A DNA stretch of 58,772 nt from Stutzerimonas chloritidismutans AW-1 (GCF_000495915.1 NZ_AOFQ01000037.1:1-58772), one strand, 5' to 3'. Positions 35,695 through 43,432 are shown, numbered from the stretch's first letter. Numbers and translations are program-made. The notes: generated by a model not told the origin, from the letters alone.

Positions 35695-36339
35695 ATGAAC
35701 GCTGCTTTTTTTGCTCCCCTCAAAACTTCGCTGCTGGTTTTACTGGCGGTGAGCATGGTGGGTTGCGTTACCAGCCGCTCTGTTGTCGATGTTTCCGTTC
35801 CGAACCTCACGGGTACGACTGGGCAGAAGGTCGTTATCACGACGATCGACGAACGGACCTTCGAGGCCAAGCCTCGTAGCGCCGACATTCCTTCCCTCAA
35901 AGGCGGCGAGATCAACGACAGTTCGGTCACCGGGCGCGCCTATGCACGCAAACGCAATGGATATGGCAAGGCGTTGGGTGACGTTGTGCTGCCTTCAGGC
36001 CGCACGGTCAGCCAACTGGTCGGTTCCGCTGTCGCCAACGCCTACGCGCAGTCCGGCTATCAGGTGGTAGAAGAGCAGAATACGGATGCCCGCCAGGTCA
36101 CGGTGCACATCAAGGAATTCTGGACCTGGTTCTCGCCTGGTTTTGCCTCGGTGTCCGTCAACAACAAAGCGAACCTGATCATCGAATCTGATGGCCAGGC
36201 GCCAATGGCCATCGCCACTGAGGTGAACGACGGTATGCAGCTCGTGACGGATAGCGACTGGGCGAAGGTGACCGGCCAGGGTCTGCAGGAAGTCACGGCC
36301 GCCGTTGGGCAAAAGCTCGAAATGAGTCGTGCCCAGTAG
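35695..36339 (+). CDS. YajG-like outer-membrane lipoprotein
   Basis: 214 residues with a lipobox (LLAVSMVGC, Cys at 24) after a 23-residue signal. Asp is not at +2, which predicts an outer-membrane lipoprotein. The mature part (VVDVSVPNLTG, VVLPSGRTVSQLVGSAVANAYAQSGYQVVEE) has the alpha/beta layout of YajG-like lipoproteins. Function is unknown. A hairpin terminator lies downstream. Confidence 0.82.
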   Translation: MNAAFFAPLKTSLLVLLAVSMVGCVTSRSVVDVSVPNLTGTTGQKVVITTIDERTFEAKPRSADIPSLKGGEINDSSVTGRAYARKRNGYGKALGDVVLPSGRTVSQLVGSAVANAYAQSGYQVVEEQNTDARQVTVHIKEFWTWFSPGFASVSVNNKANLIIESDGQAPMAIATEVNDGMQLVTDSDWAKVTGQGLQEVTAAVGQKLEMSRAQ

Positions 36340-36394
36340 CCAAGGCCTGCCGGCTACCACGCACCTGCATAGCGTTACGTGGTAGCAGATCCGC

Positions 36395-36432
36395 AAGGCT
36401 GCGTTTGCATTCAGCATCAAACCGCAGCCTTT
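36395..36432. terminator. Bidirectional terminator between lipoprotein and azoreductase genes
   Basis: AAGGCTGCGTTTG pairs with CAAACCGCAGCCTT (one bulged C) around a 10-base loop. It lies between two convergent genes. Short T runs flank it. Confidence 0.6.
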
Positions 36433-36439
36433 CGCCCCG

Positions 36440-37168
36440 TCACTCCTGCACAAGCTCAGCCTCACGTCGATAGGCCTGACCAAGCGACGTTTCCTCGATT
36501 GCCCCCTGCAGCTCCTTCACCAGCGCATCGACCTGGCGCAGCGCCTCGGCCACCGAGGCGGCCAATACCTCGCCACCGGTTTCCTGACCTTCAATCGCGA
36601 TCTGATGGATGCGGGTAATCCCGATGAAATTGAGTGCCGTCACCAGGTTCGGCTCCAGGTGATTCATGTGCGCCATCTCCCCGCCGGGACCAAAGCCGAT
36701 GCCGCCGCGGGCGCTGAGGATGACCGCATGCCGTGGCCGGTCCGCCAGCAACGGCACGTACGGGTCAGGTAGTTTGCTTTCGTCGACCTCGACCGTCCGG
36801 CCCGGGCGCACGATCTGGTCGATCCAGGCCTTCAGTGCCGCGGGCATGCCGAAGTTGTAGAGCGGCGTACCGATGACCAATACATCGGCGGCGATCAGCT
36901 CATCGACCAGCTGGTCGCTTTCCGCCAGCGTATCCCGCATCCACGGCTCGCGGCGCTCTTCCGGCGTAAAGCTGGAGGCGATCCAGTCATGGCTGATAAA
37001 CGAAGGCGGGTTCTGGCCTATATCGCGGTAGACGATGCCGTCCTGCGCGCGGCGGGCCGCCCACTGGCTGACGAAGCGGTGGGTGAGGTTACGGCTGTGG
37101 GAACCGTGCTCGTCCTTGCCGGCAAGCCCTGGGCGGGCGCTGGCATCAAGGTGCAGAAGGTGCGTCAT
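36440..37168 (-). CDS. azoR: FMN-dependent NADH-azoreductase family protein
   Basis: 242 residues, flavodoxin-like. MTHLLHLDASAR and SHSRNLTHRFV form the FMN phosphate loop region; VLVIGTPLYNFGMPAALKAWIDQIVRPGRT and ILSARGGIG are strongly AzoR-like. Enzymes of this type reduce quinones and azo dyes and protect against thiol stress. It is divergent from a LysR regulator. The symbol is given by family resemblance; paralogues exist in pseudomonads. Confidence 0.82.
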   Translation of the reverse strand: MTHLLHLDASARPGLAGKDEHGSHSRNLTHRFVSQWAARRAQDGIVYRDIGQNPPSFISHDWIASSFTPEERREPWMRDTLAESDQLVDELIAADVLVIGTPLYNFGMPAALKAWIDQIVRPGRTVEVDESKLPDPYVPLLADRPRHAVILSARGGIGFGPGGEMAHMNHLEPNLVTALNFIGITRIHQIAIEGQETGGEVLAASVAEALRQVDALVKELQGAIEETSLGQAYRREAELVQE

Positions 37169-37216
37169 GGCGATTCTCCTCTGTGATTGAACTCATCTGT
37201 CGTTCGCGGTAAATCC

Positions 37217-37232
37217 AGCCTAGGGCTAGGCT
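37217..37232. promoter_or_regulatory. Candidate LysR operator
   Basis: AGCCTA-GGGC-TAGGCT dyad in the 117-bp gap between azoR and its divergent LysR regulator. Confidence 0.5.
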
Positions 37233-37285
37233 GTACGAGCGACAAACGACCATTTCTTCCAACTACAGATGAGAGAAACTCAGCC

Positions 37286-38191
37286 ATGGCGCATCGCCGG
37301 TTACCTTCGCTTTCTGCGCTGCGGGCCTTCGAAGCCGCGGCCCGCCACGAGAGCGCCAAGCAGGCCGCCGAGGAGCTGTCCGTCACGGCCACGGCGATCA
37401 GCCACCAGATTCGTTCGCTGGAGGAATCCCTCGGCGTGGCGCTGTTCCTGCGCAAACCGCGGAAGCTGGAACTGACCGATCCGGGACGGGAGCTGCAACA
37501 GACGTTGGAAACGGCCTTCGACAGCATCAGCGCTACGGTCGAACGCCTGAGCGCGAAGCCCTGCCGCCAGGCGATCACCCTCAGCACCACACCGGCCATC
37601 GCGGTGCGCTGGCTGGTGCCCTGGGTCTGCCTGCTGCGCGATTCCCATCCGGATATCGATCTGCGCTTCCATACCTCCCATGAGCCAGTCGCGCTGGATG
37701 GCGTCACGGCGGATATCGCCATCCGCTACGGCGACGGCCGCTGGTCCGGGCTGGTGGCGGAGAAGCTGTTTGACAACACCTTCGTCCCGGTCTGTAGCCC
37801 GCACCTCGGCTTGCGGGATATTGCCGAATTGCCCAAACACCCGTTGATCCACTTCCGTGCGCAAGCCGCCTTGTCCGCTCCGATTCATTGGGCGTCGTGG
37901 CAGAAGCTCGCCAACGTGCCGGGGCTGGATGTGAGCGCCGGGCTGGTCTTCTCCGACGAGACCCACGCAATCTCCGCCGCCATCGGCGCCCAAGGCGTGG
38001 CGTTGATGAGTCGGCAGTTGATCGAAGACGAACTGAGGGAAGGGCGGCTGGTGCAGCCGTTCGGGCCGGAGATGGAGGGCAAGCCGTTTCACCTGGTTTA
38101 TCCGGAGAGCCGCCGGGATGACCCGACGGTGCGGGCGGTGAGGGAGTGGGTGATGGCGGTGCCGGGTGGCTTGTGTGAGCTGACCGGCTAA
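37286..38191 (+). CDS. LysR-family regulator, GcvA-like
   Basis: 301 residues. The GcvA-type start is present (RRLPSLSALRAFEAAARHESAKQAAEEL, TATAISHQIRSLEESLG), with effector-domain features VALDGVTADIAIRYGDGRW and GQGVALMSRQLI-like sequence near 265. ATG 37286 is the family start; an upstream in-frame codon at 37187 is rejected. It probably regulates azoR. Confidence 0.92.
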   Translation: MAHRRLPSLSALRAFEAAARHESAKQAAEELSVTATAISHQIRSLEESLGVALFLRKPRKLELTDPGRELQQTLETAFDSISATVERLSAKPCRQAITLSTTPAIAVRWLVPWVCLLRDSHPDIDLRFHTSHEPVALDGVTADIAIRYGDGRWSGLVAEKLFDNTFVPVCSPHLGLRDIAELPKHPLIHFRAQAALSAPIHWASWQKLANVPGLDVSAGLVFSDETHAISAAIGAQGVALMSRQLIEDELREGRLVQPFGPEMEGKPFHLVYPESRRDDPTVRAVREWVMAVPGGLCELTG

Positions 38192-38207
38192 TTCGCCGCA
38201 GCGTAGG

Positions 38208-38233
38208 GGGGAAAACGGCGAAGCCTTTTCCAC
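38208..38233. repeat. REP hairpin, family B
   Basis: Variant copy with GGGGAAAA for GTGGAAAA, arm TTTTCCAC, 16 bp past the LysR stop codon. It is followed by GTCACTTCCAGGCTAC, an extension also found after the copies at 39332 and 40510. Confidence 0.8.
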
Positions 38234-38282
38234 TCGTCACTTCCAGGCTACTTGCTCGGATCGTTTCCGAGTTGCTTCTGGC

Positions 38283-38540
38283 ATTGGTTCCGCCCCGCTG
38301 GGCGGGTCCCTTTTGGCAGTCGCCCGGATGGCCGGCCCCGCCAAAAGGAACCAAAAGGGCTTGCCCCAGCATCCGGCCCTGCGCTTCGCTCCGGGTTCGT
38401 TACTCGCTTCGCTTCATCGCCATTCCAGGCGCATGCCGCGAAGGGCCATCCCTGGCCCATCGCGGCTCTCGCGGCATCCATGCCGCTCAACCCCCTCCAC
38501 GACGATTCCGCTCACCCTCCTGAAAGGGGCGGTTGGTGTC
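38283..38540. repeat. Dispersed pseudomonad intergenic sequence
   Basis: Contains the 13-bp inverted pair GGTCCCTTTTGGC (38305-38317) and GCCAAAAGGAACC (38340-38352), followed by about 190 bp rich in GCGGCATCCATGCCGCTCAA-like text. I recall closely similar sequence from intergenic regions of many Pseudomonas genomes; no copy inside this window proves it is repeated. No supported gene lies in 38192-38676. Confidence 0.5.
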
Positions 38541-38647
38541 GCCTGCCGGTCAGTGCAGAAGAAGCAAATAAAACCAAAGAGCTCTCGGGCGACTCGAAGT
38601 CCGTCCCCGTCAGTTGGCCGAGTGGAGGTGTTGCGTAGCAGCGTAGG

Positions 38648-38673
38648 GTGGAAAACGGCGAAGCCTTTTCCAC
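38648..38673. repeat. REP hairpin, family B, next to the RAYT stop codon
   Basis: Arms GTGGAAAA and TTTTCCAC around CGGCGAAGCC. It ends three bases before the end of the RAYT gene (38677). Confidence 0.88.
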
Positions 38674-38676
38674 GCG

Positions 38677-39207
38677 TCAGTCCGCATCCTTTGCGAATCC
38701 CTCCGCCTCATCACCGCACCAATCAACTGGGTAGATCCCAGCTCCGACGGCTCGATGAAAACTCGAATAGGGCCAGTCGGCGACACGCTCCACCAAGCCG
38801 TGCTTTAACGGATTTCGATGCACATAGTCGACGTGATGCCGATAATCCCGTTCATCCTGGATCAGATGCTCCCAATAGCGCCGTTGCCAGATCCCGCGTT
38901 CGCCGCGGGAGCGCTGAGTTGCCGTCAGTACTTCGGTCTTAGGCAGGCGTCGGGCGAAAGCGAACTTGATGACTTTCCAGCGCAGGGCGAAATCGGCGTC
39001 GCCATCCGGGAGCGTCCAGATGCAATGCATGTGGTCGGGCAGAACGACCCAGGCGTCGATGTGGAAGGGATGGCGTGAGCGTGTGGCTCGTACCGTCTCG
39101 CGGAGCAGGTCGATATGGCGGACCAGCAGGTCGCTGCGTCGGTTGAGCAGATTGACGGTGAAGAAATACGTGGCGCCCGGCACACGGGCGCGGCGGTAGC
39201 GGGACAT
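38677..39207 (-). CDS. REP-associated tyrosine transposase (RAYT), copy 2
   Basis: 176 residues of Y1 transposase fold: MSRYRRARVPGATYFFTVNL, the HuH motif in LPDHMHCIWTLPDGD, and the tyrosine helix region YVHRNPLKHGLV. It belongs to another RAYT group from copy 1 at 7429, as the sequences are quite different and the flanking hairpins are too. REP-B copies lie at 38648 downstream and 39251 and 39332 upstream. It appears intact. The 5' end of a second, broken copy lies at about 40240-40386. Confidence 0.93.
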   Translation of the reverse strand: MSRYRRARVPGATYFFTVNLLNRRSDLLVRHIDLLRETVRATRSRHPFHIDAWVVLPDHMHCIWTLPDGDADFALRWKVIKFAFARRLPKTEVLTATQRSRGERGIWQRRYWEHLIQDERDYRHHVDYVHRNPLKHGLVERVADWPYSSFHRAVGAGIYPVDWCGDEAEGFAKDAD

Positions 39208-39250
39208 GGCGGCTCATCCTTGAGCGTTGTGTTGGCAGTGAGGTTGTATC

Positions 39251-39276
39251 GGTGGATAAGAAAAGCGTTATCCACC
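39251..39276. repeat. REP-like hairpin with GGTGGATAA arms (left copy)
   Basis: GGTGGATAA and TTATCCACC around GAAAAGCG, in the RAYT leader. It recurs at 40430-40455 with GCAAAGCG as the loop. Confidence 0.85.
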
Positions 39277-39331
39277 CTACGACATCTCAACCACTCGCAC
39301 CGCCGACGAATCGACGTTGCCGGAGCGTAGG

Positions 39332-39357
39332 GTGGAAAACGGCGAAGCCTTTTCCAC
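39332..39357. repeat. REP hairpin, family B
   Basis: GTGGAAAA and TTTTCCAC, followed by GTCACTTCCAGGCTAC. It ends 44 bp before the stop codon of the DUF4760-like gene. Confidence 0.88.
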
Positions 39358-39400
39358 GCGTCACTTCCAGGCTACTCGCAGACGGGCATGACTCAACGTG

Positions 39401-40075
39401 TCATCTATCGCGCCGTACATCCAGCACTTCGTTTTTACCAATCCTCTCCAGGAACCGTTGCCGGAAAGTCAGCTTGCTCTCCTGCAATGGTTGAAGGCCA
39501 AAACGCTGACGTTCGTTATCAACCAGGCGGCGCGGAAGATGGGCCTCGCAGTAGTGCGCATACTGCTCGAAGTAGATCCTGCTATACGCACCATCCTTGA
39601 TTTCGACTGGCTCATTTAGGGCCTTGCGTTTGTGTTTGACCCACGGCTCCAACGCATACCAGCAGGCGAGATACATCGGGCCCCAGATATTCATGAAGTG
39701 GTTTCGGGAAACCAAGTTGTGAAGCGCCATGTAGCCGATGCGTTGCAGATTGACCCCAACGACCTGGGCTGCATCGAGCTCCTGGCTGGTCCAGCCGTTC
39801 GGGTTTGTCTCTGGGTCTTGCGGCAGCCCGCAGTAGCTATGCCGCTTGTGTGCGTCGGTGAGTAGCCTTATCTGCGGTTTGAGGGTGTCCATTTCCGACA
39901 TGGTCCAGCGGAGAATGTCAGCGTCCCGTGATATCGACGATTCGCGAATGTTCTTTGCGCCCTGCCTCAACCCTGCAAGTAGAACCAATGTGAGCAGCAC
40001 CATTACCACGTCGGACAGGCCGGATACGCCGCTCCAGTCAAACTTGCTGAGCTCGATTTTTATTTCGGTGAACAT
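39401..40075 (-). CDS. DUF4760-like membrane-anchored hypothetical protein
   Basis: 224 residues. One N-terminal membrane segment (DVVMVLLTLVLLAGL, about 22-38) is followed by a helical soluble domain. The pattern IWGPMYLACWYALEPWVKHKRKA followed by YSRIYFEQYAHYCEAHLP resembles DUF4760 proteins, whose function is unknown. AAGGA precedes ATG 40075. A longer frame reaching 40396 starts within the broken RAYT copy and is not used. It is bounded by duplicated RAYT/REP sequence on both sides, suggesting it arrived with, or was captured by, that duplication. Confidence 0.65.
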   Translation of the reverse strand: MFTEIKIELSKFDWSGVSGLSDVVMVLLTLVLLAGLRQGAKNIRESSISRDADILRWTMSEMDTLKPQIRLLTDAHKRHSYCGLPQDPETNPNGWTSQELDAAQVVGVNLQRIGYMALHNLVSRNHFMNIWGPMYLACWYALEPWVKHKRKALNEPVEIKDGAYSRIYFEQYAHYCEAHLPRRLVDNERQRFGLQPLQESKLTFRQRFLERIGKNEVLDVRRDR

Positions 40076-40239
40076 CGTTGTCCTTGAGTCTTTGTATGCG
40101 CTGTTGATGCCGTATGTATCGGTGAGTCTGCAAGTTGCGATAAGCGGTTTTTGATTGGCACAGAGGGCGCTACGTCGCGCTATGCCAAATTGTATCGGCG
40201 ATAGTGCAGATTTCTGGAGGCTGTGGAAGGGATCGCTCT

Positions 40240-40386
40240 GCAAGTGAAAGGGGGGCGTGAACGTGTGGCTCGCACTGTCTCGCGCAGGTCGACATGGCGG
40301 ACGAGCAGGTCGCTGCGCTGGTTGAGCAGATTGACGATGAAGACGTGTGTGGCGCCCGGCGCTTGGGCGCGGCGGTAGCGGGACAT
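40240..40386 (-). pseudogene. RAYT remnant (N-terminal fragment)
   Basis: The first ~48 codons (MSRYRRAQAPGATHVFIVNL, LLVRHVDL, RETVRATRSR) closely match the intact RAYT at 38677 but lack one Leu codon. Similarity ends near 40240, after which the frame reads unrelated sequence to a stop at 40180. The HuH motif and tyrosine helix are missing, so it cannot be active. Confidence 0.9.
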
Positions 40387-40429
40387 GGCGGCTCATCCTT
40401 GAGCGTAGTGTTGGCGGGAGGTCCGTATT

Positions 40430-40455
40430 GGTGGATAAGCAAAGCGTTATCCACC
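40430..40455. repeat. REP-like hairpin with GGTGGATAA arms (right copy)
   Basis: GGTGGATAA and TTATCCACC around GCAAAGCG; partner of 39251-39276. Confidence 0.85.
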
Positions 40456-40509
40456 CTACGACATCTCAACCACTCGCACCGCCGACGCATCGACGTTGCC
40501 GGAGGTAGG

Positions 40510-40535
40510 GTGGAAAACGGCGAAGCCTTTTCCAC
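40510..40535. repeat. REP hairpin, family B
   Basis: GTGGAAAA and TTTTCCAC, followed by GTCACTTCCAGGCTAC that runs up to the stop codon of the Sel1-like gene at 40558. Confidence 0.88.
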
Positions 40536-40557
40536 GCGTCACTTCCAGGCTACCTCG

Positions 40558-41247
40558 TTACCTTGCCATACGTCGTTTAGCGTAGTTGCACTCGTTAAGC
40601 GCGAACGCTTTCTCGTACAGCTGCCGCTTCTCTTCGCGACTATCGCCTTTGCTGGTTCGGGTTGCTTGGAGAATGTAGATTTCTGCTAGAAAATCATTCA
40701 TCGAACCCCACTGATATTGCACACCCTCCGGTGGAACTTTCATACATGCAAGGCGAACAGTGGGCTGAGGGTAAGTGTTCTCATAATGGTTGATCTGAGA
40801 CACGGCATTCTCCAGCAGTGCTTCGTACTCCGGGTTTGGCCCATAGCCGACACAGCTTGCGGCGAGGCGTACAGCAGCTGGTGCAAATGCTTGCTCCGCG
40901 CTCCGGTTATAGAGCTCGCAGGCAGCGCCTTCGCGTTCCGGTAGTGCTTCGTATATCAAGGCAAGACGGTATTGCGCCGTGGCGGAGCCAAGCCGGCTGG
41001 CTTCTTCAAGCTTCTGTATGGCTGGCAAGATTGCTCGACCGTAGCGATCAGACATAAGCGGAAGGTTAGCCTGGTCGTTGTTGCCTATTGAGGCTTCGAT
41101 CTGGTGCATGATCGGCTCCGCTTGCTCAAGTAACTCAACGGCTTGTGAATAAAGAGTTTCTGCTTCTTCCCGCGTCGATGTGTCTGCCACAGCGTTCAGT
41201 GTTGTTGTCAGGATGAAGAATGAAAGAAGAAGGTGTCGTGTCGACAT
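40558..41247 (-). CDS. Exported protein with Sel1/TPR-like helices, hypothetical
   Basis: 229 residues. A signal peptide (MSTRHLLLSFFILTTTLNAVADT) is followed by paired helices. LEEASRLGSATAQYRLALIYEALP and LYNRSAEQAFAPAAVRLAASCVG look like two Sel1-type repeats. Cysteines are paired in number (C-ELYN, ASC, LAC, EC), compatible with a disulfide-bonded periplasmic protein. Function is unknown. Its stop codon abuts the right RAYT/REP repeat. Codon use is less GC-biased than in core neighbours. Confidence 0.7.
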   Translation of the reverse strand: MSTRHLLLSFFILTTTLNAVADTSTREEAETLYSQAVELLEQAEPIMHQIEASIGNNDQANLPLMSDRYGRAILPAIQKLEEASRLGSATAQYRLALIYEALPEREGAACELYNRSAEQAFAPAAVRLAASCVGYGPNPEYEALLENAVSQINHYENTYPQPTVRLACMKVPPEGVQYQWGSMNDFLAEIYILQATRTSKGDSREEKRQLYEKAFALNECNYAKRRMAR

Positions 41248-41298
41248 AATATTGTCCGAAAACTGAATGAGATAACGAAAATATTTCGTTTAATGGGA

Positions 41299-41321
41299 AA
41301 AATAAATCTGTCCCCTTTTTT
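41299..41321. repeat. AAATAAATCTGTCCCC motif
   Basis: An AAATAAATCTGTCCCC string followed by a T run, downstream of the AT-rich operon. I recall this string as recurring beside Y1-type transposases in gammaproteobacteria. Upstream of it, AACGAAA-ATA-TTTCGTT (41274-41290) is a 7-bp-stem hairpin that could end the operon transcript. Confidence 0.35.
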
Positions 41322-41345
41322 CCACCCTTTTCCCCACGCTGATAT

Positions 41346-41741
41346 TTATGTGAAAGCTATCTTCTTTAGTGCGTAAGAAAGAATAAGAATATTGCCTATT
41401 GTTATTGAGAAAAGTTTTATCCAGAAGAAGGCGAGGCTTGGCCAGTTTAAGTAAATAGATGCTTGAATTTCTTCGTTCTGCTTTATCCCTTGTTTTTCTT
41501 TGGTTCTATGGAATACGCCCCAGATTGCTGAGGCGGAGAAGTATTGGAGTAGGTCTGATGTGAGGCCAAGAATTAATAGGATTGCTGGCCACAGTAGCTC
41601 TGTAGGTAAAGTGATAGAGCCTGTAGATTCTCTTTTAAATATCCATATAAAAGCTATTCCGGCGAATGCTATTTGTCGGGCTACGCTGCTTGCGCTTGCA
41701 GTGTGGTCGTAGTAAGAGCTTTTATAGTCTGATAGTTTCAT
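41346..41741 (-). CDS. AT-rich hypothetical membrane protein
   Basis: 131 residues with three to four hydrophobic segments: around 22-36 (ARQIAFAGIAFIWIF), 45-67 (ELLWPAILLILGLTSDLL), and a long one near 98-125 (WPSLAFFWIKLFSITIGNILILSYAL). The central loop is charged (FHRTKEKQGIKQNEEIQ). The gene's low GC differs sharply from the rest of the window and signals recent transfer. Its ATG overlaps the stop of the 52-codon gene upstream (ATGA), so the two are translationally coupled. I recognise no family. Confidence 0.7.
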   Translation of the reverse strand: MKLSDYKSSYYDHTASASSVARQIAFAGIAFIWIFKRESTGSITLPTELLWPAILLILGLTSDLLQYFSASAIWGVFHRTKEKQGIKQNEEIQASIYLNWPSLAFFWIKLFSITIGNILILSYALKKIAFT

Positions 41742-41896
41742 TCTTGATTTTTGTTTTTAGTGGGCGTGCGAGGGCCTGTGCTAGTGGTTTTTCCATTGTC
41801 GTTGTTTACCTGGACGTTTGTTGGATTTTCTTTTTTCCAAACAATTTCGCGTTTAACGACTTTTTCTTGGTTCTGATTTTTTTCTTTATTCGACAT
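41738..41896 (-). CDS. Small hydrophilic protein (52 aa), first gene of the AT-rich operon
   Basis: Reads MSNKEKNQNQEKVVKREIVW, then KKENPTNVQVNNDNGKTTST and a basic tail ending NKNQE. It is Lys/Asn/Gln-rich, with no membrane segment and probably little fixed structure. AAGGA is placed nine bases before ATG 41896. The TGA stop shares bases with the ATG of the membrane-protein gene at 41741. Such tight coupling, plus the shared AT bias, is the main evidence that it is real. A partner or regulator of the membrane protein is a plausible but untested reading. Confidence 0.65.
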   Translation of the reverse strand: MSNKEKNQNQEKVVKREIVWKKENPTNVQVNNDNGKTTSTGPRTPTKNKNQE

Positions 41897-41912
41897 TTTA
41901 GAATCCTTATAG

Positions 41913-41938
41913 AAAGCCCCGCACTAGGCGGGGCTTTT
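41913..41938 (-). terminator. Strong hairpin terminator downstream of nrdB
   Basis: A 10-bp perfect stem, AAAGCCCCGC (41913-41922) with GCGGGGCTTT (41928-41937), around a 5-base loop. T runs follow on both strands. It lies 77 bp past the nrdB stop and just before the small AT-rich gene. Confidence 0.85.
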
Positions 41939-42014
41939 AGTGTTTCTCGCTACCCCGGACATCCGTAATCAGGTAAAGCGCTTGTAATGTGTCCTAACGG
42001 TCCAGACCCAGGAA

Positions 42015-43262
42015 TCAATCCCAACTCAACGCCCCACCAGTCTGATATTCAATAACCCGCGTCTCAAAGAAGTTCTTCTCCTTCTTCAGGTCCATGATCT
42101 CGCTCATCCATGGGAACGGGTTGGTAGTGCCTGGATACTCTTCCTTCAAGCCGATCTGCGTCAGACGACGGTTGGCGATGAACTTGAGGTAGTCCTCCAT
42201 CATTGCGGCGTTCATGCCGAGGACGCCACGGGGCATGGTGTCGCGCGCGTATTCGATTTCCAGTTGGGTGCCCTGGAGGATCATCTGGGTTGCTTCGTCC
42301 TTCATGTCGGCGTCCCACAGGTGCGGGTTCTCGATCTTGATCTGGTTGATCATGTCTATGCCGAAGTTTAGGTGCATGGACTCGTCGCGCAGGATGTACT
42401 GGAACTGCTCGGCGGTGCCGGTCATCTTGTTGCGGCGGCCCATGGAGAGGATCTGGGTGAAGCCGCAATAGAAGAAGATGCCTTCGAGTACGCAGTAGTA
42501 GGCGATGAGGTTGCGCAGGAACTGCTTGTCGGTCTCCGGGGTGCCGGTCTGGAAAGTCGGGTCGGAGATGGAGCGGGTGTACTTGAGGCCCCAGCTGGCC
42601 TTTTTCGCGACGCTCGGGATCTCGTGGTACATGTTGAAGATCTCGCCTTCATCCATGCCCAGCGATTCGATGCAGTACTGGTAGGCGTGGGTGTGGATCG
42701 CCTCTTCGAAGGCCTGGCGCAGGATGTACTGGCGGCACTCGGGGTTGGTGATCAGGCGGTAGGTGGCCAGTACGAGGTTGTTGGCGACCAGGCTGTCGGC
42801 GGTGGAGAAGAAGCCGAGGTTGCGCTTGACGATGCGGCGCTCGTCTTCGCTGAGGCCGTCCTTGCTCTTCCACAGGGCAATGTCGGCGTTCATGTTCACT
42901 TCCTGCGGCATCCAGTGGTTGGCGCAACCATCCAGATACTTCTGCCAGGCCCAGTCGTACTTGAAGGGTACGAGCTGGTTGAGGTCGGCGCGGGCGTTGA
43001 TCATACGCTTCTCGTCGACGCGTACGCGGGCCGATTCGCCTTCCAGTTCGTTGAGACCTTCCTGGATGTCCAGGTCGTCCAGCGCGCGCTTGGCGCGGGC
43101 GATGGCGTCGGAGTCACTGGCGGCAACGGCGCGGGCTTCTTCCACGGAGCCGGCGGCGTCGTTGTCCAGCTTGGCTGCGGTCTGGCCTGCCGGCTGCGCG
43201 GCAGCGGGGGCCGGCGCGGCGGTGGTGGTGTCTTCTTCGTTGAATTCGTCCCAGCTCAGCAT
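42015..43262 (-). CDS. nrdB: Ribonucleotide reductase class Ia, beta subunit
   Basis: 415 residues, the usual pseudomonad length. The N-terminal ~80 residues are an Ala-rich acidic extension. Di-iron ligands fall in [14 protein letters not shown] and [10 protein letters not shown]. The C-terminal tail that docks to NrdA is present ([13 protein letters not shown]). NrdB houses the tyrosyl radical needed for dNTP synthesis. GGAG precedes ATG 43262. A terminator and repeats separate it from nrdA upstream, so it may be transcribed partly from its own promoter. Confidence 0.97.
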   Translation of the reverse strand: MLSWDEFNEEDTTTAAPAPAAAQPAGQTAAKLDNDAAGSVEEARAVAASDSDAIARAKRALDDLDIQEGLNELEGESARVRVDEKRMINARADLNQLVPFKYDWAWQKYLDGCANHWMPQEVNMNADIALWKSKDGLSEDERRIVKRNLGFFSTADSLVANNLVLATYRLITNPECRQYILRQAFEEAIHTHAYQYCIESLGMDEGEIFNMYHEIPSVAKKASWGLKYTRSISDPTFQTGTPETDKQFLRNLIAYYCVLEGIFFYCGFTQILSMGRRNKMTGTAEQFQYILRDESMHLNFGIDMINQIKIENPHLWDADMKDEATQMILQGTQLEIEYARDTMPRGVLGMNAAMMEDYLKFIANRRLTQIGLKEEYPGTTNPFPWMSEIMDLKKEKNFFETRVIEYQTGGALSWD

Positions 43263-43395
43263 GTGCGATAGCTCCTGATCGGGGACCGGGGCTTGGCCGG
43301 TCGGATGTGTTTGGGTGCTTTTGGTTTGCACGCAAAAGCGGGTATTTGGTTTGGGCCGAGATAGGTCCGGCCTTTTGCATCGTCTGGTGGGGCTG

Positions 43396-43432
43396 CCCCT
43401 CACCCTGACCCTCTCCCCGGAGGGGCGAGGGG
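43396..43432. repeat. CCCCTC...GAGGGG intergenic repeat, copy 1
   Basis: A 37-bp unit beginning CCCCTCACCCTGACCCTCTC and ending GGGGCGAGGGG. The terminal CCCCTC and GAGGGG can pair. A second copy lies 83 bp away, in the same orientation. Confidence 0.8.

Larger units (their letters stand above)
39061..39379. repeat. Direct repeat, left copy (RAYT 5' end plus leader)
   Basis: About 320 bp nearly matching 40222-40556: the start of the RAYT gene, its start codon and upstream leader with two hairpins. Both copies are in the same orientation. The right copy carries an insertion of roughly 20 bp near 40230-40250 and a lost codon. The DUF4760-like gene lies between the two. Confidence 0.85.
40222..40556. 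repeat. Direct repeat, right copy (RAYT 5' end plus leader)
   Basis: Partner of 39061-39379, same orientation. It covers the broken RAYT start, the GGTGGATAA hairpin (40430-40455) and the family-B REP (40510-40535). It ends right at the stop codon of the Sel1-like gene (40558). Confidence 0.85.

Noticed and set aside
38283..38640. Short open frames between the LysR gene and the RAYT
   Set aside because: They overlap each other in three frames, lack ribosome-binding sites and cover a repeat-like sequence.
40180..40396. An N-terminal extension of the DUF4760-like protein into the RAYT remnant
   Set aside because: The extension reads the remnant in the wrong frame; ATG 40075 has a good ribosome-binding site.
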